DNA from: Candidatus Excrementavichristensenella intestinipullorum | GTDB taxonomy: Bacteria; Bacillota; Clostridia; Christensenellales; Aristaeellaceae | DNA: 35,918 bases | NCBI GenBank assembly: GCA_018711685.1 | Contig: DVHZ01000145.1 | Coordinates: 1-35,918 of the forward strand | Direction of reading: 5' to 3' | In this document: one piece after another, positions 32,966 through 35,918 of the stretch | Layout of the letters: each line of letters begins with the position of its first letter | Numbering within the stretch: position 1 is the stretch's first letter | The notes under the pieces: model-generated | Database searches by the model: none | Told to the model about the DNA's origin: nothing | What the model saw: only the letters and a program-made list of their open reading frames with translations | Position numbers and translations under genes: made by a program

Positions 32966-34033
32966 CTAATCCATGGTTTCCAGCAATTCCCGCATGTCCT
33001 CGATCATCTGCTCGTCCTGCAGGCGGAACTTAAACTCTACCCGGCGGGAGGCGGTCTTATCCACCGTGCCGTCCTCGGCGTAGATGGGGTTGGAATAGCT
33101 GCGGCCGTTGGCCGTGGCAATCTGGCGCAGGCGCTGCTTCTGGCCGCCGGTGATCTGGTTGTAATCGTCCCCCAGGATGTACTCCATCACCGACAGCGCC
33201 CGCTCCTGGGACAACTTCAGGTTGCTCATGTAGGTGCCGTCGGTGTCGGTATGGCCTTCGATGATGATCTCCGCGATGTTGGCGCTGTTCTGGGGATCCA
33301 TCAGCACCGACAGGTATACCGGCAGGAACTCGTCCAGCACCCGCTTGCCTTCCTCCTTGAGCTCGGACTTGGCCACATCAAAGAGCACGTTGGCGTCCAG
33401 GGTGATGGAACCGGTCTGCTGGTCCACCGTGGCCCGAATGCCCGCCTCCTGCATGGCCTGGGCCAGGGAGGCGATGATGCGGGCCCGAACGCCCACCAAG
33501 GCGTCCAGCTTTTCCTGCTGCTGGGCCATCTGGTCCTGCTGCTGGCTGAGCAGCGCCCGGGCCGCGTCCATGTCCAGCTGCTGCTGCTCCAACAGGGCCT
33601 GCTGCTGGGACAGCTGGGCTTGGGCCTGGTCCAGGGCGGACTGCTGGCTCTCCAGCAGGGCGTTCTTTTCCTCCAGCTCGGTGCGCTGCTGAGACAGCAT
33701 GGCCTCGGAGGAATTGAGCTCCTCCTCGAACAACAGCAGTTTGGCCTGTTGGGTGATCAGCTCCTGCTCCGATTGGGTCAGCTTTTCCTGGGAGGCCTTT
33801 AGCTCCTCGTCCTTGACGGTGAGCTCGGCCTCCTTCTGGTCCAACAGCCCCGACTGGCGCATCAGCTCCGCCGTCTTGATCTCCAGCATGTCCAGGTATT
33901 GGTACACGCTGTAAAACATCACCAGCACGAAGATCAACAGCAGGGCGCTCATCAGGTCGGAAAAGCTGAGCCAAAAGCTGCCCGCCCCTTGGGACGGCCT
34001 GGAGCCCTTGCTCCGCCGGGTAGTATACCGCAT
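32966..34033 (-). CDS. MotB/OmpA-type stator subunit (ZorB-like) with long coiled coil
   Basis: A 355-residue membrane protein. After a basic N-terminus comes a single transmembrane helix (about 21-43) containing Asp26 in SFSDLMSALLLIFVL, placed like the ion-carrying Asp of MotB and ZorB. A Gln/Glu-rich coiled coil follows (about 50-195), then an OmpA/MotB peptidoglycan-binding domain (about 205-340) with IIIEGHTDTDGTYMSNLKLSQERA and a C-terminal SRRVEFKF. It starts nine bases after the ZorA-like stop with AGGAGGG as ribosome site. The predicted partner is the adjacent MotA-type protein. It could serve in wall sensing, defence or transport; flagellar use is unlikely as no flagellar gene is near. 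Confidence 0.85.
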   Translation of the reverse strand: MRYTTRRSKGSRPSQGAGSFWLSFSDLMSALLLIFVLVMFYSVYQYLDMLEIKTAELMRQSGLLDQKEAELTVKDEELKASQEKLTQSEQELITQQAKLLLFEEELNSSEAMLSQQRTELEEKNALLESQQSALDQAQAQLSQQQALLEQQQLDMDAARALLSQQQDQMAQQQEKLDALVGVRARIIASLAQAMQEAGIRATVDQQTGSITLDANVLFDVAKSELKEEGKRVLDEFLPVYLSVLMDPQNSANIAEIIIEGHTDTDGTYMSNLKLSQERALSVMEYILGDDYNQITGGQKQRLRQIATANGRSYSNPIYAEDGTVDKTASRRVEFKFRLQDEQMIEDMRELLETMD

Positions 34034-34042
34034 AATTCCCTC

Positions 34043-35650
34043 CTATCGATTGGGGTACATGGCCTGGGTCAGCCGGTCCACCGCCTCGTCCAGGGCGTCC
34101 TGAGCCCGGCGCAGGGCGTCGGTGAGCCGGTCCGCCTGCCGGGCGTATAGATCCGCCGCCCCATCCACCGTGTCGGGCAGCCGGGCGATGGTGTTTTTCA
34201 CGTCCTCGATTACCCAACCCATGCGCTCCACCACTTCGTTGGTGGACTTGAAAAAGGCGTTGTAGGTGCGATCGATGTCCTTGGAGATGCCGCCCACCAG
34301 CGCCTTGTGGTTGGCGGCCAGCACGTCCCCGGATTGCTTCAGGGAAGCGGCGGCCTCCCCCATGGACTGCTTCAGGGAAGCGGCGGCCTCCCCCATGGAC
34401 TGGGCCGCGGCCTGGCTTTCGGCGCTGAAGGCGTGCATAAACTTTTCCCCTGCGGCCTGGAAACGGTCCAGGGACTCGCTCACCTGGCTTTGCAGGTGGC
34501 CCACCGCCTGCAGGTAGTTGTTGTACTGCCTGGCCACCAGCTCCAGGTGCTCCCCGTTGGCGGCCAGGCGGTCTTGGTTCTCCCCCGCTTGGGCCGCGGC
34601 GGCGTTCAGCTTTTCCAGGTATTCATCCAGCCGGGTGGCGAAGGCCCCGGACAGCTGGGCCGCCTGGACGATGTTGTGGGATACCTGGCCCAGCCCCTCG
34701 ATGCACTGACGCAGGTAGTCGTTCAGCTTCACCTGGTTGCGGCCGGTCTCCTCCAAGGTCTGGGCCAGCTGCTGGAACTGGCCGTCCATGGCCGCGTTCA
34801 TCTGTTGCATGAACCGCTGCACCACCAAGTCCACGCCCCGCAGCTGCTCCCGGGTGGCGAAGGCCATGAATTCATCCAGGCTGTTTTGCAGTCCCTGGTA
34901 GCTCTTGCCGATGGACATGGCGATGCCCTTGCCCATCTTGTCCACCAGGTCGGAGGACAGGTTCTCCGCCATGCGGGAAATCAGCGCGGTCTGCTCCTGC
35001 TGGTAGATGGCGATCTGGGTCATGGGGTCCACAGACACCACCCCGGCGTACTCGTTCATGGCGCTGTAAAAGCTGGTCAGCGCCCGCAGGGCCGAGCCGT
35101 TGACGATGCGCACGATAAGGGTGGTGGCAATGCTGCCCACCACGCCCACGATGGAAGTGGTGAAGGCGTAGCGCACCCCGGGCAGCAGGGTGCGGATGGA
35201 GGCCATAACTGCCTCGGAATCCTGCATGTCGAAGCCGGAAAGGCCGGTGGTCATGCCGATCAGCGTGCCCAGAAAGCCCAAGGACACCATGAGCCCCGGG
35301 GCCGCGTCGGCGAATTGGGCCCGGCCCGGCGCGTCGATCACCGTCTCCTCGTTGATGAAATCCTCCACATTGCTGGGATTATGGAATTCGCCGTCGGCGA
35401 AAAAGAGGTTGTTCAGGTATTCCTTCCAATGGGGATAGAGCGCGCCTTTGCCCAGGAAATCCTCCTCCTGCCAGGAACGCTTGGAGTGTTCGCCCTTTCT
35501 GATCTGCCGCACCGCCCGGCCCAATAGGCGCCGGGTGTTGACGACGGGCGCTACGCATTTCACCATGACGATGACGAACAGCACCGCGATGGCTATGTAG
35601 ACCAAGGCGCTGGCAAGGTCTGTGGTTAAGCTTGCCATGAATTGGGTCAT
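34043..35650 (-). CDS. MotA/TolQ/ExbB-type ion channel subunit (ZorA-like) with long cytoplasmic tail
   Basis: A 535-residue protein. Transmembrane helices at about 12-34, 116-138 (GLMVSLGFLGTLIGMTTGL) and 160-185 (VRYAFTTSIVGVVGSIATTLIV) form the MotA/TolQ/ExbB core, with the Thr/Ser-rich pore-lining helix intact. From about residue 200 to the end runs a long helical tail of about 330 residues with heptad-like content, as in ZorA, where it forms a cytoplasmic shaft. The tail contains a perfect in-frame duplication of 11 residues. The ATG is preceded by AGAGGATGG. It forms a two-gene operon with the MotB-like gene. ZorC, ZorD or ZorE genes are not in the window. Confidence 0.85.
   Translation of the reverse strand: MTQFMASLTTDLASALVYIAIAVLFVIVMVKCVAPVVNTRRLLGRAVRQIRKGEHSKRSWQEEDFLGKGALYPHWKEYLNNLFFADGEFHNPSNVEDFINEETVIDAPGRAQFADAAPGLMVSLGFLGTLIGMTTGLSGFDMQDSEAVMASIRTLLPGVRYAFTTSIVGVVGSIATTLIVRIVNGSALRALTSFYSAMNEYAGVVSVDPMTQIAIYQQEQTALISRMAENLSSDLVDKMGKGIAMSIGKSYQGLQNSLDEFMAFATREQLRGVDLVVQRFMQQMNAAMDGQFQQLAQTLEETGRNQVKLNDYLRQCIEGLGQVSHNIVQAAQLSGAFATRLDEYLEKLNAAAAQAGENQDRLAANGEHLELVARQYNNYLQAVGHLQSQVSESLDRFQAAGEKFMHAFSAESQAAAQSMGEAAASLKQSMGEAAASLKQSGDVLAANHKALVGGISKDIDRTYNAFFKSTNEVVERMGWVIEDVKNTIARLPDTVDGAADLYARQADRLTDALRRAQDALDEAVDRLTQAMYPNR
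34335..34400. repeat. Perfect 33-base tandem duplication in the ZorA-like gene
   Basis: Copies at 34335-34367 and 34368-34400 are identical and in frame, each encoding an 11-residue unit of the tail (SMGEAAASLKQ). Identity at every base points to a recent event. Confidence 0.95.
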
Positions 35651-35743
35651 CCAATCCCATCCTCTCTCTCGCCGGGATGGCGCAAATTGTCAATAAGCCT
35701 TGGACGGCACAAAAGCCGCCCAGGTTCCCTATATTCCCTATGT

Positions 35744-35772
35744 ATTATACCAGAGCCGCCGCCGCAATTCAA
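35744..35772 (-). promoter_or_regulatory. Promoter of the ZorA/ZorB-like pair
   Basis: On the minus strand TTGAAT (35772-35767), 17 bases, and a perfect TATAAT (35749-35744) preceded by TGG. The leader to the ATG is about 85 bases and includes a GGGCGGCTTTTGTGCCGTCC imperfect repeat. Confidence 0.85.
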
Positions 35773-35832
35773 TGGCGCAATTGGGACAATTCCCACCAGA
35801 ACGGGGGGAGGCCGGTAAAACCGTGCCTCCAA

Positions 35833-35864
35833 CGGGGGCGCCTTCCCGGCGGAAGGCGCCCCCG
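35833..35864. terminator. Strong hairpin near the right edge, probable terminator
   Basis: CGGGGGCGCCTTCC (35833-35846) pairs perfectly with GGAAGGCGCCCCCG (35851-35864) around CGGC. On the plus strand it is followed by CCTTTATA; the T tract is short. It may end a gene outside the window to the right, or be an intergenic palindrome. Confidence 0.5.
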
Positions 35865-35892
35865 CCTTTATACCCCCCGCGCCGGGCCGGCC

Positions 35893-35918
35893 GCCGGAAT
35901 CGCCTTGGCGATTCCGGC
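35893..35918. repeat. Perfect palindrome at the window end
   Basis: GCCGGAATCGCC, a TT loop, and GGCGATTCCGGC fill the last 26 bases exactly. The long stem and two-base loop resemble the 6195-6230 palindrome in design. Confidence 0.75.

Noticed and set aside
32966-35650. Complete Zorya defence system
   Set aside because: Only ZorA- and ZorB-like genes are present. No ZorC, ZorD (helicase/nuclease) or ZorE gene lies next to them within the window.

Overview
The window is GC-rich, densely coded DNA that reads like a spore-forming Clostridia member (Bacillota). The evidence is a BofA-family gene, a T-box leader before thrS, an L10 leader before rplJ-rplL, strong AGGAGG-type ribosome sites and Bacillota-style -35/-10 promoters. 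Several proteins carry Pro/Thr/Ala-rich linkers. No tRNA, rRNA, CRISPR array, transposase or phage gene was seen. Genus cannot be assigned from the sequence alone; Oscillospirales- or Christensenellales-like lineages are a guess.

Layout. 1-1604 (minus): end of a probable sodium-pump decarboxylase operon, with a carboxyltransferase subunit followed by the start of an OadG-like gamma subunit. 1775-2491 (plus): rsmG. 2698-3612 (minus): P-loop ATPase with a C-terminal motif like the AlaRS second additional domain. 3826-5976 (plus): lipoprotein with seven peptidoglycan-binding repeats. 6116-6230: cluster of nested palindromes. 6353-8001 (plus): ACT-domain protein and UPF0210 protein. 8336-8764 (plus): small helical protein.

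8976-15821 (minus): a four-gene operon encoding a membrane-sensor SpoIIE/PP2C phosphatase, a glutamate-cysteine-ligase-like enzyme, a very large beta-propeller/CACHE-like/MFS fusion and a GNAT acetyltransferase. I consider this the best candidate for an undescribed system: two membrane sensors combined with a gamma-glutamyl-type ligase, an acetyltransferase and a transporter.

16193-17134 (plus): rplJ-rplL as an isolated two-gene unit with its own promoter, L10 leader, attenuator and tandem terminators. 17462-23759 (minus): a complete phosphate regulon, pstS-pstC-pstA-pstB-phoU-phoB-phoR, mostly linked by ATGA overlaps; its PstS halves appear circularly permuted. 24046-24312 (plus): bofA-like. 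24452-26620 (plus): T-box and thrS. 26741-28756 (plus): uvrB.

29006-32838 (minus): a five-gene overlapping operon (membrane-anchored protein, dus, walJ-like metallo-hydrolase, CPBP protease, rlmH). 32966-35650 (minus): a MotA/MotB-type ion-driven motor pair resembling ZorA/ZorB of the Zorya antiphage system, but without ZorC/ZorD in view and with a long coiled coil in the B subunit. The window ends exactly at the end of a perfect palindrome.
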